A DNA stretch of 64,000 nucleotides, from positions 27,555 to 91,554 of the forward strand of contig JAHHUH010000004.1 in the NCBI GenBank assembly GCA_020024105.1, in the 5' to 3' direction. Shown in pieces: positions 42,724 through 51,728 of the stretch. Position numbers and translations under genes: made by a program. A model generated the notes under the pieces. It did not search any database. It had not been told where the DNA came from and was given only the letters and a program-made list of their open reading frames with translations. Each line of letters starts with the position of its first letter. Within the stretch, counting starts at the first letter, position 1. The stretch is from Phascolarctobacterium sp. (GTDB taxonomy: Bacteria > Bacillota > Negativicutes > Acidaminococcales > Acidaminococcaceae).

Positions 42724-43689
42724 ATGGACAGAGAATTATCCATGGAATTTGTTCGTGTTACTGAAGCAGCAGCAGTTGCTTGTGGTAGATTAGTTGGTAA
42801 AGGTGATAAAAACGGCGCTGACGGTTTAGCTGTTGACGCAATGCGTAGAATGTTTGACACTGTACACATTAGTGGTACTGTTGTTATTGGTGAAGGCGAA
42901 ATGGACGAGGCGCCCATGCTTTACATCGGTGAAGAAGTTGGTGCTGGTGGTACTCCGGTAGATATTGCTGTAGACCCCATTGAAGGTACTAACCTTGTTG
43001 CTAAAGGTCAACCCGGCGCTATTGCTGTTATGGCAATTGCTCCTCGTGGCTGCCTGCTTCATGCACCTGATATGTACATGGATAAAATTGCTGTAGGTCC
43101 TCGCGCTAAGGGCTGCATTGATATTAATGCTCCTATCAAAGAGAATTTGGAACGTGTAGCTAAGGCTTTGGACCGTAAGGTTGCTGATTTGAACGTAGTT
43201 CTTCTGGACCGCGAACGTCATTACGGACTGATGGATGAAATCCGTAGTGCAGGTGCACGTATTCAATTGATTACTGATGGTGATGTTAACCCCATTGTTA
43301 AGGCTGGTATTGAAGGTACCGGTATTCACATGTATGTTGGTCGCGGCGGCGCTCCTGAAGGTGTTTTGGGTGCAGTTGCTTTGAAATGCCTGGGTGGCGA
43401 TATGCAAGCACGTCTTTGCCCCGAAGATGAGGCACAGGTTAAACGCTGCTTGTCCATGGGTATTACCGATGTAAATAAGGTTTTGACCTTGGACGACCTG
43501 GTTAAAGGTGATGACTGCATGTTTACTGCAACCGCTATTACTGAATGCAACATGCTTCATGGTCTGCGTTACTTTGGTGGTGGTGTACGTACCCATACTA
43601 TTTCCTGCCGTTATAAAACTGGTACCGTTCGCTTCGTAGATGCTATCCATAGCTACGAACGTAAGGATGATATTGCATTTAAGCTTTAA
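42724..43689 (+). CDS. glpX: Fructose-1,6-bisphosphatase class II
   Basis: The 321-residue enzyme has the lithium-sensitive phosphatase signature VDPIEGTN (near residue 82-89) with upstream GEGEMDEAPMLY (near 58), which binds the metals. Further GlpX-specific blocks are HAPDMYMDKIAVGP and GRGGAPEGVLGA (near 205). It removes the C1 phosphate in gluconeogenesis. Codon choice is visibly optimised (many GCT, GGT, GTT), suggesting high expression. AAGGAG lies eight bases before the ATG, and promoter and terminator bracket the gene. Confidence 0.95.
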   Translation: MDRELSMEFVRVTEAAAVACGRLVGKGDKNGADGLAVDAMRRMFDTVHISGTVVIGEGEMDEAPMLYIGEEVGAGGTPVDIAVDPIEGTNLVAKGQPGAIAVMAIAPRGCLLHAPDMYMDKIAVGPRAKGCIDINAPIKENLERVAKALDRKVADLNVVLLDRERHYGLMDEIRSAGARIQLITDGDVNPIVKAGIEGTGIHMYVGRGGAPEGVLGAVALKCLGGDMQARLCPEDEAQVKRCLSMGITDVNKVLTLDDLVKGDDCMFTATAITECNMLHGLRYFGGGVRTHTISCRYKTGTVRFVDAIHSYERKDDIAFKL

Positions 43690-43706
43690 TTTTTTAGGCT
43701 GATACA

Positions 43707-43738
43707 AGGGGTTTTAGCAATTGCTAAAACCCCTCTTT
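43707..43738 (+). terminator. Terminator of glpX
   Basis: A 28-bp perfect palindrome (AGGGGTTTTAGCAA and complement) is followed by CTTT; it lies 18 bp after the glpX stop and about 30 bp before mfd. Confidence 0.85.
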
Positions 43739-43765
43739 AAGTAATTACAGAAGTTGGTTAGGCAA

Positions 43766-46700
43766 ATGAAAAACTTACTAATAGAGCAAGTTGGTGCTGT
43801 TGGTGAGCTTCAGCAGGCCGCAGCACGACAAATAAAACAAGAAGCCAGCATTGTAACCGGGTTGTCCTACAGTGGCAAGTCGGTTTTTTGTGCTGCTCTG
43901 GATAATATTCTAGAGGGCAGGGGAAGCCTGGCTTTTTTAGTATCCTCACGTGAGGAGATTCGGTCCTATCGTAGAGAGCTTAATTATTTCTATCCTGATT
44001 TACCTATGCAGGAGTTTTATCCTCTTAATTTACTACAGGTAAATGCTGATACCCAAAGCCTGGAGGTGCAGGCCGGACGTACAGCAGCTCTACGTTTTTT
44101 ACAGGGTGAAGAAAGAGGTATTGTTTTTATTACAGCAGAGGCACTGCAGCAGAAGCAGCTGATGCCTCAGCGTGTTAATCAGCATCTGCTGCTTCAGACA
44201 GGGACGGTGGTTGACCAGCAGGAGCTTTTGACTAAATTGGTTGACTATGGTTACGAGCGTACCACACAGGTTGATGCCATCGGTCAATTTAGCCTACGCG
44301 GAGATATCTTAGATATTTTCCCTATTAACAGTAATGTTGCTGTCCGCATGGAGTGGTTCGATCAGGAAATAGATTCACTGCGCAATTTTGATGTCAATAG
44401 CCAGCGAAGCTTAAAAACGCTGACAGAGGTAAAAATAGCACCTATTATGGTGGAAGAAAATACAGAATGTACAGCATCAATTTTTGATTATTGTGCTTCT
44501 GACACTGTAATTTTTGTGGATGAGCCGGCACGCCTTTTTGAGATGCTGGCTAAGCTGGATAAAGAAAATCGTTCCTATGCAGAAAATATCTGGTCTCAGG
44601 AAGAGATAATGCAGCTTTGTGCGACCCATGGCTGCTTATTGCTATCTGCTTTGTCACATAGCTATTTGCGTCAGCTGCCCAGTATTAGTGTCCCTTTGCG
44701 TAACGTGGCCTCCTATAACAAAAATATTTCCATGCTGACCGAGGATTTGCAGAGCTGGCTGGAAGAGGGCATTACTCCGGTGATCATGCTTAGCAGTAGT
44801 ATTAAGGCCCGCGGCTTTGCGGAAAATTTATCTAATTATAACTTACCGGCAACCTATGCTGATGAGCACCTGGAGACAGGTAAGGTCAATGTAATGTACG
44901 GAGATCTGGACCATGGCTTTAGATTCTGGACGGAAAAATGGCTGCTCCTGACAGAAAATGATATTTTTGGCATGCAGAAGCGGAAACGGCTGCATACCAA
45001 GCATCAAGGGCAGCAGCTTCAGTATTTTTCTGATATCAAAAGCGGCGATTACGTAGTTCATAAGGTACATGGTATTGGTCGTTATGTAGGTGTGGAGAAT
45101 ATGGAGGTTAGCGGCGTACACCGCGATTATCTCTTACTCCAGTACGCCGGAGAGGATAAGCTTTATGTGCCGGTGGAGCAGGTAGGTATGCTCCATAAAT
45201 ATGTGGGTAGTGAGGGTACGGTTCCCCGCTTGTCGAAAATGGGTGGTACTGATTGGAAGCGTACTACGACCAGGGCTGCCAAGGCTATTACCGAACTGGC
45301 CGAAGAGCTGCTACGGTTGTATGCACAGCGGCAGATTGTACCTGGACATGCTTTTTCTCCTGATAATGAATTACAGAAGGAGTTTGAGGACCAGTTCCCC
45401 TTTGAGGAAACGGAGGACCAGCTTCGGGCGATTGCTGAAATAAAAGCTGATATGGAAAAGGAACAGCCCATGGATCGCCTGCTTTGCGGTGATGTGGGCT
45501 ACGGCAAGACAGAGGTTGCCATTAGAGCGGCCTTTAAATGTATTTTGGATAATATGCAGGTAGCTGTTATGGTACCTACTACGGTTTTGGCACAACAGCA
45601 TTTTTTGACTTTTAAAGAAAGAATGCAGCAGCATTTTGGTGTTAACGTAGCGCTACTTAACCGTTTTTGCACACCTAAGGAGCAAAAGGAGATTCTGCAA
45701 AAATTAGAGAATGGTCAGATAGATGTACTCATAGGTACGCATCGTCTGCTACAGCCTGATGTGCATTTTCCTAATTTGGGATTACTCATTATTGATGAGG
45801 AGCAACGCTTTGGTGTAGCTCAGAAGGAGAAAATTAAGAAATGGTGTACGGGCATTGATGTACTAACATTATCAGCAACTCCCATTCCCCGTACTCTGCA
45901 TATGGCCCTGGTTAGTGGCAGGGATATGAGTGTTATTGAAACTCCTCCAGAGGATAGGCTGCCGGTAGAAACCTTTGTAGCTGAATATAATGACGAAATG
46001 ATTAAAGAGGCTATTGAAAGGGAATTGCGTCGTGGGGGACGTATTTACTATATTCACAATCGTGTCAGTGCCCTGGCAACCATTGCTGCCCATTTGCGAA
46101 AGCTGGTACCCGGTATCAATATCAAAATAGGACACGGACAGATGAGCGAAGAAATGCTGGAGGATGCGATGATTTCCTTCTACGAGGGTACCTGTGATTT
46201 ATTACTTTGTACTACTATCGTAGAAAATGGTCTGGACGTACCGTTAGCTAATACGATTATTATCGACGGAGCGGAAAATTTTGGCCTATCCCAGCTGTAT
46301 CAGATGCGTGGTCGTGTTGGACGTAGCTCACGCCTGGCTTATGCATACTTTGTCTATAAGCCTCAGAAGGCCTTAAGCGAGATTGCAGAAAAGCGTCTAC
46401 AGGCAATTCGTGACTTTACAGAATTGGGCGCCGGCTTTAAGATTGCTATGCGTGACCTGGAAATTCGTGGTGCTGGTAATTTATTAGGCCCCCAACAGCA
46501 TGGTCATATTACCGGTATCGGCTTTGCGGCTTATTGTGAAATGCTGGAGCAGACCATCAAAAGGCTTAAGGATGGTCAAGCTAGCGTGGTGCCTGAACCA
46601 GAGCCGGTTTTGGAAATTCCGGTGGAGGCTTATATTCCGGATGCTTATATTGCAGATCCCCGCTATAAGATGGAATTGTACCGTCGCTTGGCAGAAATGG

Positions 46701-47047
46701 AATACAGTCAGCGTGGTGACCTGATGGATGAGATTATCGACCGCTTTGGTACTCCACCATCGGAGGTAGAACGATTATGGCGTGTGGCCTGCCTGCGTTC
46801 TCTCTGCCGTATTTTAAAAATTCGTGGTATCAATGTACGTACTGGGGAGCTGCGAATTGTTTTTAGTGAGCATTCCCCTATTAGTAGTGAGGCTCTGCTC
46901 CATTTAATTAAGCTTTACAACGGGAGAATTATTTTTAAGCAGGGTAAGGAGCCCCAATTACTCTATAAGCTGACCGGTAGCCAGGTACAGCCCCTGACCT
47001 GGTTGGAAAATAATTTAACCGCCTTGGCCGGTTGTCCTCTTCAGTAA
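43766..47047 (+). CDS. mfd: Transcription-repair coupling factor
   Basis: The 1093-residue ATP-dependent translocase removes stalled RNA polymerase and recruits UvrA. Domains in order: UvrB-like N-terminus (about 1-350, without functional helicase motifs), RNA-polymerase-interacting CarD-like domain (about 415-510, with SGDYVVHKVHGIG), RecG-like motor with Walker A GDVGYGKT (residues 575-582), DEEQ box in IIDEEQRFG (near 680), LSATPIPRT and motif VI QMRGRVGRS (near 850), and a C-terminal UvrA-inhibitory domain. An in-frame TTG at 43754 exists, but ATG 43766 is preferred although its Shine-Dalgarno is weak. It opens the conserved mfd-to-ftsH cluster. Confidence 0.95.
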   Translation: MKNLLIEQVGAVGELQQAAARQIKQEASIVTGLSYSGKSVFCAALDNILEGRGSLAFLVSSREEIRSYRRELNYFYPDLPMQEFYPLNLLQVNADTQSLEVQAGRTAALRFLQGEERGIVFITAEALQQKQLMPQRVNQHLLLQTGTVVDQQELLTKLVDYGYERTTQVDAIGQFSLRGDILDIFPINSNVAVRMEWFDQEIDSLRNFDVNSQRSLKTLTEVKIAPIMVEENTECTASIFDYCASDTVIFVDEPARLFEMLAKLDKENRSYAENIWSQEEIMQLCATHGCLLLSALSHSYLRQLPSISVPLRNVASYNKNISMLTEDLQSWLEEGITPVIMLSSSIKARGFAENLSNYNLPATYADEHLETGKVNVMYGDLDHGFRFWTEKWLLLTENDIFGMQKRKRLHTKHQGQQLQYFSDIKSGDYVVHKVHGIGRYVGVENMEVSGVHRDYLLLQYAGEDKLYVPVEQVGMLHKYVGSEGTVPRLSKMGGTDWKRTTTRAAKAITELAEELLRLYAQRQIVPGHAFSPDNELQKEFEDQFPFEETEDQLRAIAEIKADMEKEQPMDRLLCGDVGYGKTEVAIRAAFKCILDNMQVAVMVPTTVLAQQHFLTFKERMQQHFGVNVALLNRFCTPKEQKEILQKLENGQIDVLIGTHRLLQPDVHFPNLGLLIIDEEQRFGVAQKEKIKKWCTGIDVLTLSATPIPRTLHMALVSGRDMSVIETPPEDRLPVETFVAEYNDEMIKEAIERELRRGGRIYYIHNRVSALATIAAHLRKLVPGINIKIGHGQMSEEMLEDAMISFYEGTCDLLLCTTIVENGLDVPLANTIIIDGAENFGLSQLYQMRGRVGRSSRLAYAYFVYKPQKALSEIAEKRLQAIRDFTELGAGFKIAMRDLEIRGAGNLLGPQQHGHITGIGFAAYCEMLEQTIKRLKDGQASVVPEPEPVLEIPVEAYIPDAYIADPRYKMELYRRLAEMEYSQRGDLMDEIIDRFGTPPSEVERLWRVACLRSLCRILKIRGINVRTGELRIVFSEHSPISSEALLHLIKLYNGRIIFKQGKEPQLLYKLTGSQVQPLTWLENNLTALAGCPLQ

Positions 47048-47107
47048 AGCTGGACGAGGGCACAAAGTCAATTTATAATAGTCCTAGAAAGACAGGAAGG
47101 AAAGCAC

Positions 47108-48664
47108 ATGAGTACGGATAAATTTTTACGAGGAGCTATGATTTTGACCTTGGCCGGACTGGCTGTCAAAGTTATAGGCTCAGTGAACCGCATACTTCTT
47201 TCCCGCCTTTTAGGTGGTGAGGGCATCGGCTTATATCAGATGGCCTATCCTGTTTATTTGTTATTGGTGGCAGTTTCTTCTGCCGGCATAGCAATTGCTG
47301 TATCCATTATGATTTCCGAAAAGCTGGCTCAGCAGGATTATGGTAATGTACAGCGTATTTTTAAGGTTTCCATCGGTCTGATGGCCCTGGTAGGTGCTGC
47401 CTTTACGACAGCTCTTTTTGCAGTGGCTGGTTGGCTGGTGGAAGCCGGCTGGGTTAGTGATGTGCGGGCCTACTATGCCTTGCTTGCCTTAACGCCGGCT
47501 GTGTTCTTTTCTGCGGTTTTGGCATGCTTTCGCGGTTATTTTCAGGGGTTACAGTTAATGACGGCACCGGCTGTTTCGCAAATATTGGAGCAGCTGGTTC
47601 GCGTAGTAACCATGCTGCTGCTGGCGTATCTGCTTTTGCCACAGGGCTTGGCCTACGCAGCGGCAGGTGCGGCCTTTGGCGCAGTACCGGGTGGAATTAT
47701 GGGTACCTTAGTGCTGCTATGCTTTTATTTTTATTATCGTCGTCATCAACCACTTCGGAATGGCTATAAAAATCCGCCCCTCAGTGTAAAGGCTATTGGT
47801 AAGCGGCTTTTATGTCTGGCTTTGCCGGTGGCCTGTGCTAATGTAGTAGTACCATTGACCAGCAGTGTGGATATGTTTCTGGTACCAAGGCGTTTGATTG
47901 CTAGTGGCTATAGCATATCCAAGGCTACGGAGCTTTTCGGTTATTTGGCGGGTATGGCTCAGCCCCTGCTGCTTTTAGCTACTATTCCTACTGTTTCCAT
48001 GGCGGCCAGCCTCGTACCTGCCATTGCTGAAGCTCATACCTTGGGCAGGACTGATGAAATTAGGCAGAAGGCCTTGCTGGCCCTAAAGCTTTGTACGTTA
48101 ATTACTCTACCGGCTGCGGTGGGAATGATGGTACTGGCAGAACCTATTTCCCTGCTGCTTTATGGTACAGGGGGAGCGGCTAGGGCTCTCTTCCATTCTG
48201 GCCCTGCTTTATGGCTTTTGGGCTTACAGCAGATTAGTACTGGCATCCTGCAGGGTATGGGCAAAATTCATGTGCCCATGGTACACATGCTGTTGGGGCT
48301 GGGAGCAAAAATTATAGCTGTCTGGTTTTTGACCAATGCCACATGGAATATCGCCGGTGCAGCCTGGGCGACTAATATTAATTTTGCTCTGGCAGCAGCC
48401 TTGAATCTGACTGTGCTATATCGTTGCCAGCTACGCTTTCAGTGGTACCAGCTGCTGAAAATAGGCCTGGGCTCTGTGGGCATGGGGCTGGTAGCTTATT
48501 ATGTCAGAGTATGCCTGGTACAGTTGGAACTAGGAGCTTCTTGGGCAACCTTGGGAGCAATTTTTTTGGCTGCTATAGTTTATGTTTGTTTAGTGCCTTT
48601 GCTGGGCATTGTTGATAAAAAAGAAATGAGCCAGCTGCCTGTGGTGAAAAGGTTCTGGCATTAA
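47108..48664 (+). CDS. MOP-superfamily flippase, YabM/SpoVB-like
   Basis: The 518-residue inner-membrane protein has about 14 helices of the polysaccharide-transporter/MurJ type. The N-terminal AGLAVKVIGSVNRILLSRLLGGEGIGLYQMAYP and the FRGYFQG segment are typical of the SpoVB/YabM branch. It probably flips lipid-linked cell-wall or polysaccharide precursors. In Bacillus yabM sits between spoVT and yabN, and here it keeps the position between mfd and mazG although spoVT is absent. GGAAGGAAA precedes the ATG; mazG starts 16 bp after its stop. Confidence 0.85.
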   Translation: MSTDKFLRGAMILTLAGLAVKVIGSVNRILLSRLLGGEGIGLYQMAYPVYLLLVAVSSAGIAIAVSIMISEKLAQQDYGNVQRIFKVSIGLMALVGAAFTTALFAVAGWLVEAGWVSDVRAYYALLALTPAVFFSAVLACFRGYFQGLQLMTAPAVSQILEQLVRVVTMLLLAYLLLPQGLAYAAAGAAFGAVPGGIMGTLVLLCFYFYYRRHQPLRNGYKNPPLSVKAIGKRLLCLALPVACANVVVPLTSSVDMFLVPRRLIASGYSISKATELFGYLAGMAQPLLLLATIPTVSMAASLVPAIAEAHTLGRTDEIRQKALLALKLCTLITLPAAVGMMVLAEPISLLLYGTGGAARALFHSGPALWLLGLQQISTGILQGMGKIHVPMVHMLLGLGAKIIAVWFLTNATWNIAGAAWATNINFALAAALNLTVLYRCQLRFQWYQLLKIGLGSVGMGLVAYYVRVCLVQLELGASWATLGAIFLAAIVYVCLVPLLGIVDKKEMSQLPVVKRFWH

Positions 48665-48680
48665 AGAAAGAAGGTGCGAT

Positions 48681-50282
48681 ATGGGAAAGATTGTTATTGT
48701 CGGATTGGGTCCTGGTGCAGCAGGAAATTTATCATTAGAAACAATGGAGCTTTTACAAAGTGGAGCTCAGGTAATTTTGCGTACAGCGGTACATCCTACT
48801 GTGGCAGAATTAGTGAAAGCAGGTGTGCAATTTACCTCCTGTGATGATTTTTATGAACAGGGTGCTAATTTTGAAGAGGTTTACGCTCATGTGGTAGAAC
48901 ATGTATTGCAGGCTGCCCAACAGGGAGATGTAGTTTATGCTGTCCCCGGTAGCCCTCTGGTTGCAGAACGCACCGTAGTTCTTTTACGGGAGGCGGGCAA
49001 GCTTCAACAGGTGGAGCTGGCTATTAAACCGGCTATGAGCTTCCTGGATCTGGCTTATGTGGAATTGGGTATCGATCCCATTGCTGGCTTACGCATTATT
49101 GATGCTCAGGACTTTGCAGCAGCTGCTGAGGCCGGGCAGTATCCGCTGATGATTACTCAGGTGTATAGTCAGCTGGTAGCATCCGATTTGAAGCTGACCC
49201 TGATGGAAGTACTGCCCGATGATTACGAAATTTATTTCTTACGCAATCTAGGCCTACCGGATGAGGAATGTCGTCCAGTACAATTGTTTGAACTGGACCG
49301 TCAGGCTAATATTGACCATCTGACCAGTGTTTTCGTAGCTCCGTTGCCGCAAAATTTTGAAGCAGCTGAGGAGGAAGAGGACGAGGTAGAGGTGCATTAT
49401 GCTTCTGCGGAGGAGCTAGCAGAATATGACGAGGAAGCCGAAGATGAAGAAAATGAGCTGGAGGAAGACGAACCTCAAAAATTGGCAGCTAATTCCTCTT
49501 ATGACGATGTTGACCTTCAACCATTGGTGGATGTAATGCGTATTTTGCGTGAACCAGGCGGCTGTCCGTGGGACAGGGAGCAGACCCACGCATCCATCCG
49601 TAGCAATATGATTGAAGAGGTGTACGAATATCTGGAAGCTGTGGATGCTGAGGATGTGGACGGAATGCGTGAGGAATTGGGTGATGTTCTGATGCAAATC
49701 GTCTTCCATGCAAGAATGGCTGAGGAGGCAGGCAATTTTGATTTGCAGGATGTTATTGATGAAGTAACCGATAAGCTGATTCGTCGTCATCCCCATGTTT
49801 TTGGTGATACTGTTGTCAGCGGTAGTGATGAAGTCCTGGTAAACTGGGAAGCTATTAAAAAAGAAGAAAAGCAGGACCGTGTAAGTGTCATGGACGGAGT
49901 GACTAAAGGATTACCTGCGCTGCTCCGCGCTTATAAGCTGCAGGGCAAGGCCGCTAAGGTAGGCTTTGATTGGCAGGAAAGTGCACCGGTTTGGGCGAAG
50001 GTAGAAGAAGAAATTGCCGAGCTGAAGGAGGCTTTAGCGGCTAAGGACCAGGCTGCAGCTGAGGCTGAACTAGGTGATGTATTGTTTGCACTGGTAAATT
50101 ACGCCCGTCATCAGCATATTGAGCCGGAAACAGCTTTGAATGGCACCAATAACCGTTTTGAAAAGCGTTTCCGCTATGTAGAAAAACAGGTACAGCAGGG
50201 AGATAAGCCCTGGGACGCCTACACCCTAGAACAGCTGGATAAGTTTTGGGAAGAGGCTAAAAGCCTGGAAAAAGCCAAATAA
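48681..50282 (+). CDS. mazG: YabN-type fusion: tetrapyrrole-methylase-like domain plus MazG pyrophosphohydrolase
   Basis: The 533-residue protein has an N-terminal SAM-dependent methylase-like domain (VIVGLGPGAAGNLSLET at the start, AVPGSPLVAERTV near 90) and a C-terminal MazG domain from about residue 280 (GGCPWDREQTH; EEVYEYLEA; EELGDVLMQIVFHA with the metal-binding glutamates; a second helix set near 440). MazG hydrolyses NTPs such as dUTP or damaged nucleotides. Between the domains lies a very acidic linker, about residues 232-272, with long runs of Glu/Asp; it appears longer than in Bacillus YabN. Gene order matches Bacillus yabM-yabN. Confidence 0.9.
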   Translation: MGKIVIVGLGPGAAGNLSLETMELLQSGAQVILRTAVHPTVAELVKAGVQFTSCDDFYEQGANFEEVYAHVVEHVLQAAQQGDVVYAVPGSPLVAERTVVLLREAGKLQQVELAIKPAMSFLDLAYVELGIDPIAGLRIIDAQDFAAAAEAGQYPLMITQVYSQLVASDLKLTLMEVLPDDYEIYFLRNLGLPDEECRPVQLFELDRQANIDHLTSVFVAPLPQNFEAAEEEEDEVEVHYASAEELAEYDEEAEDEENELEEDEPQKLAANSSYDDVDLQPLVDVMRILREPGGCPWDREQTHASIRSNMIEEVYEYLEAVDAEDVDGMREELGDVLMQIVFHARMAEEAGNFDLQDVIDEVTDKLIRRHPHVFGDTVVSGSDEVLVNWEAIKKEEKQDRVSVMDGVTKGLPALLRAYKLQGKAAKVGFDWQESAPVWAKVEEEIAELKEALAAKDQAAAEAELGDVLFALVNYARHQHIEPETALNGTNNRFEKRFRYVEKQVQQGDKPWDAYTLEQLDKFWEEAKSLEKAK

Positions 50283-50471
50283 CCCCCTGTACGGGAAAAA
50301 TTTTCATTTAAAGATAGCTTTTTAAAATATTTTTTGTTAAAATAACATAAGTCTAGCAGGAAGATAGCAATTCGCGTAGAATTAAAGTCGATAATATCTT
50401 TATGAAGATAGGGATAGGCCCTACTAGCAAATAAAAAAGAATTACAAGGAAAACAAAAGGAGGATTTGGTT

Positions 50472-50750
50472 GTGAATAAGACTGAACTTATTACTGCTGT
50501 TGCAGAAAAAACCAATTTAACTAAAAAAGATGTTGAAAAAACAGTTAATGCATTGCTGGAAACTGTAAAAGAAGAAGTTGCAGCAGGTGAAAAAGTACAA
50601 CTGATTGGCTTTGGTACTTTTGAAGCTCGTAGCCGCAAAGCTCGCGAAGGTAAAAATCCGCAAAGTGGTGAAAAATTAGTAATTGAAGCAGCTATTGTAC
50701 CGGCATTTAAAGCAGGTAAGGCTTTCAAGGATATTGTTAACGTAAAATAA
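50472..50750 (+). CDS. hup: HU-family DNA-binding protein
   Basis: The 92-residue histone-like protein starts at GTG 50472 (MNKTELITAVAEKTNL), with AAAGGAGG eight bases upstream; a TTG at 50466 would add two residues and sits too close. The core GFGTFEARSRKAREGKNPQSGE contains the beta-arm that inserts into the DNA minor groove. It is a basic nucleoid protein. It occupies the place between mazG and divIC where Bacillus has yabO-yabP-yabQ. Codon use is strongly biased (GCA, GAA, AAA), as expected for an abundant protein. The region 50283-50471 upstream is AT-rich and probably carries its promoter. Confidence 0.95.
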   Translation: MNKTELITAVAEKTNLTKKDVEKTVNALLETVKEEVAAGEKVQLIGFGTFEARSRKAREGKNPQSGEKLVIEAAIVPAFKAGKAFKDIVNVK

Positions 50751-50762
50751 TAATTATAACCT

Positions 50763-50792
50763 ATACCCAGCCTTACCAGCTGGGTATTTTTT
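50763..50792 (+). terminator. Terminator of hup
   Basis: Arms ATACCCAGC / GCTGGGTAT with a 7-base loop and five to six T residues, 13 bp after the stop. Confidence 0.88.
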
Positions 50793-50834
50793 GTCTATGC
50801 ACAGGTGACGCTAGTACTGGATGGAGGTGGTTGC

Positions 50835-51149
50835 ATGCTTAAATCGATGCAGCAGACCAAAAGAATATTAGGAATGGGAATATTTTTAACTTTTGTTCTT
50901 TGCGCCTGTATTTTAGGGAAACAAGAATACGAAATTTACCAGTATCGGGAAAATGAGTCCGCAATGAAGGAACGTATCGTTAAGCTACAGGAAGAAAAAC
51001 AGCTTTTGCTTAAGGAGAGAACTCAGCTGAAGGACTCGGCTTATCTGGAAAAATTAGCACGTGAGGAATACAATATGGTTGGTAAAAATGAAATTCCCAT
51101 TGTCATTGTGGAAAAGAAGCCGGATAAGGAAGAAAATAAAGCTAAGTAG
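50835..51149 (+). CDS. Septum formation initiator (DivIC/FtsB family)
   Basis: The 104-residue bitopic protein has a basic cytoplasmic start, one membrane helix (about residues 12-30) and an extracytoplasmic coiled coil (about 35-75, rich in Glu, Lys and Leu heptads). It ends in the conserved YLEKLAREEYNMVGKNEIP motif of DivIC/FtsB. It works in the FtsL-DivIC/FtsB complex that activates septal peptidoglycan synthesis. GGAGG lies seven bases before ATG 50835. The upstream in-frame ATG-like start at 50805 would prepend a non-conserved segment. Position after hup and before yabR matches the Bacillus divIC locus. Confidence 0.88.
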   Translation: MLKSMQQTKRILGMGIFLTFVLCACILGKQEYEIYQYRENESAMKERIVKLQEEKQLLLKERTQLKDSAYLEKLAREEYNMVGKNEIPIVIVEKKPDKEENKAK

Positions 51150-51189
51150 TGTCTACTAGTTGACACTATGAATTTTAAAAGAGTATAAT
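51147..51189 (+). promoter_or_regulatory. Promoter of the S1-domain gene with a dyad over the -35
   Basis: TTGACA (51160-51165), 18-bp spacer, TATAAT (51184-51189). A perfect dyad TAGTGTC-N8-GACACTA (51147-51168) covers the -35 box and includes the stop codon of the preceding gene. Confidence 0.6.
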
Positions 51190-51228
51190 GAAATAGTATT
51201 AAGATTTTTAAGGGGGACTTCTTTCTCT

Positions 51229-51678
51229 ATGTCACTTGAAGTAGGTGCAATTATCGAAGGTGAAGTTACTGGTATCACCAATTTTGGCGCATTCGTCCAA
51301 TTACCAGAAGGAAAAGTTGGTTTAATCCATATTTCCGAAGTATCTAATGTGTATGTAAAAGATGTGCATGACTTTTTAAAAGAGCATGACAAGGTGAAGG
51401 TCAAAGTATTATCTGTTGACAATCGAGGAAAAATCGGCTTGTCCATCAAGCAATTAGAGCCGACTCCTGCTCCGCAGCCTAAGTTCCAACGTCCTCAGGG
51501 AGAGATTAGGGAACGCAGGATGGGAGGAAATCGTCCGCAGGCTAATAAGGTATTGCCTCCTCTTTCATTTGAAGATAAATTATCTCGTTTCATGAAAGAC
51601 AGTGACGATCGTATGTTGGATTTGAAACGTAATACTGAATCTAAACGTGGTGGCCGTGGAGCTAGACGCGAAAGATAA
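51229..51678 (+). CDS. S1 RNA-binding domain protein, YabR-like
   Basis: The 149-residue protein has one S1 domain (about residues 1-72: VGAIIEGEVTGITNFGAFVQL, then GLIHISEVSNVYV and VKVLSVDNRGKIGLSIK) followed by a basic, Pro/Arg/Gln-rich tail ending GGRGARRER. The arrangement and locus (divIC-yabR) match the general-stress protein Gsp13/YabR of Bacillus, which is thought to bind ribosomes or mRNA. The tail is disordered and may contact RNA. It has its own promoter and a terminator follows. Confidence 0.85.
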   Translation: MSLEVGAIIEGEVTGITNFGAFVQLPEGKVGLIHISEVSNVYVKDVHDFLKEHDKVKVKVLSVDNRGKIGLSIKQLEPTPAPQPKFQRPQGEIRERRMGGNRPQANKVLPPLSFEDKLSRFMKDSDDRMLDLKRNTESKRGGRGARRER

Positions 51679-51683
51679 TTGGG

Positions 51684-51714
51684 AAAGGGGCACTCTTTAC
51701 GAGTGTCCTTTATT
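51684..51714 (+). terminator. Terminator of the S1-domain gene
   Basis: Arms AAAGGGGCACTC / GAGTGTCCTTT (one mismatch) with a TTTAC loop end in CCTTTATT, just before tilS. It may allow some read-through into tilS, because no separate promoter is obvious. Confidence 0.7.
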
Positions 51715-51728
51715 ACATAGGAGATTTT

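Noticed and set aside
42826..43707. Open frame of 293 codons antisense to glpX
   Set aside because: It mirrors the codon bias of the highly biased glpX gene; the translation is low-complexity (Asn, Thr, His rich) with no Shine-Dalgarno. Other long antisense frames (for example over ppk1 at 9495-10055 and lysS at 61351-62064) were rejected for the same reason.
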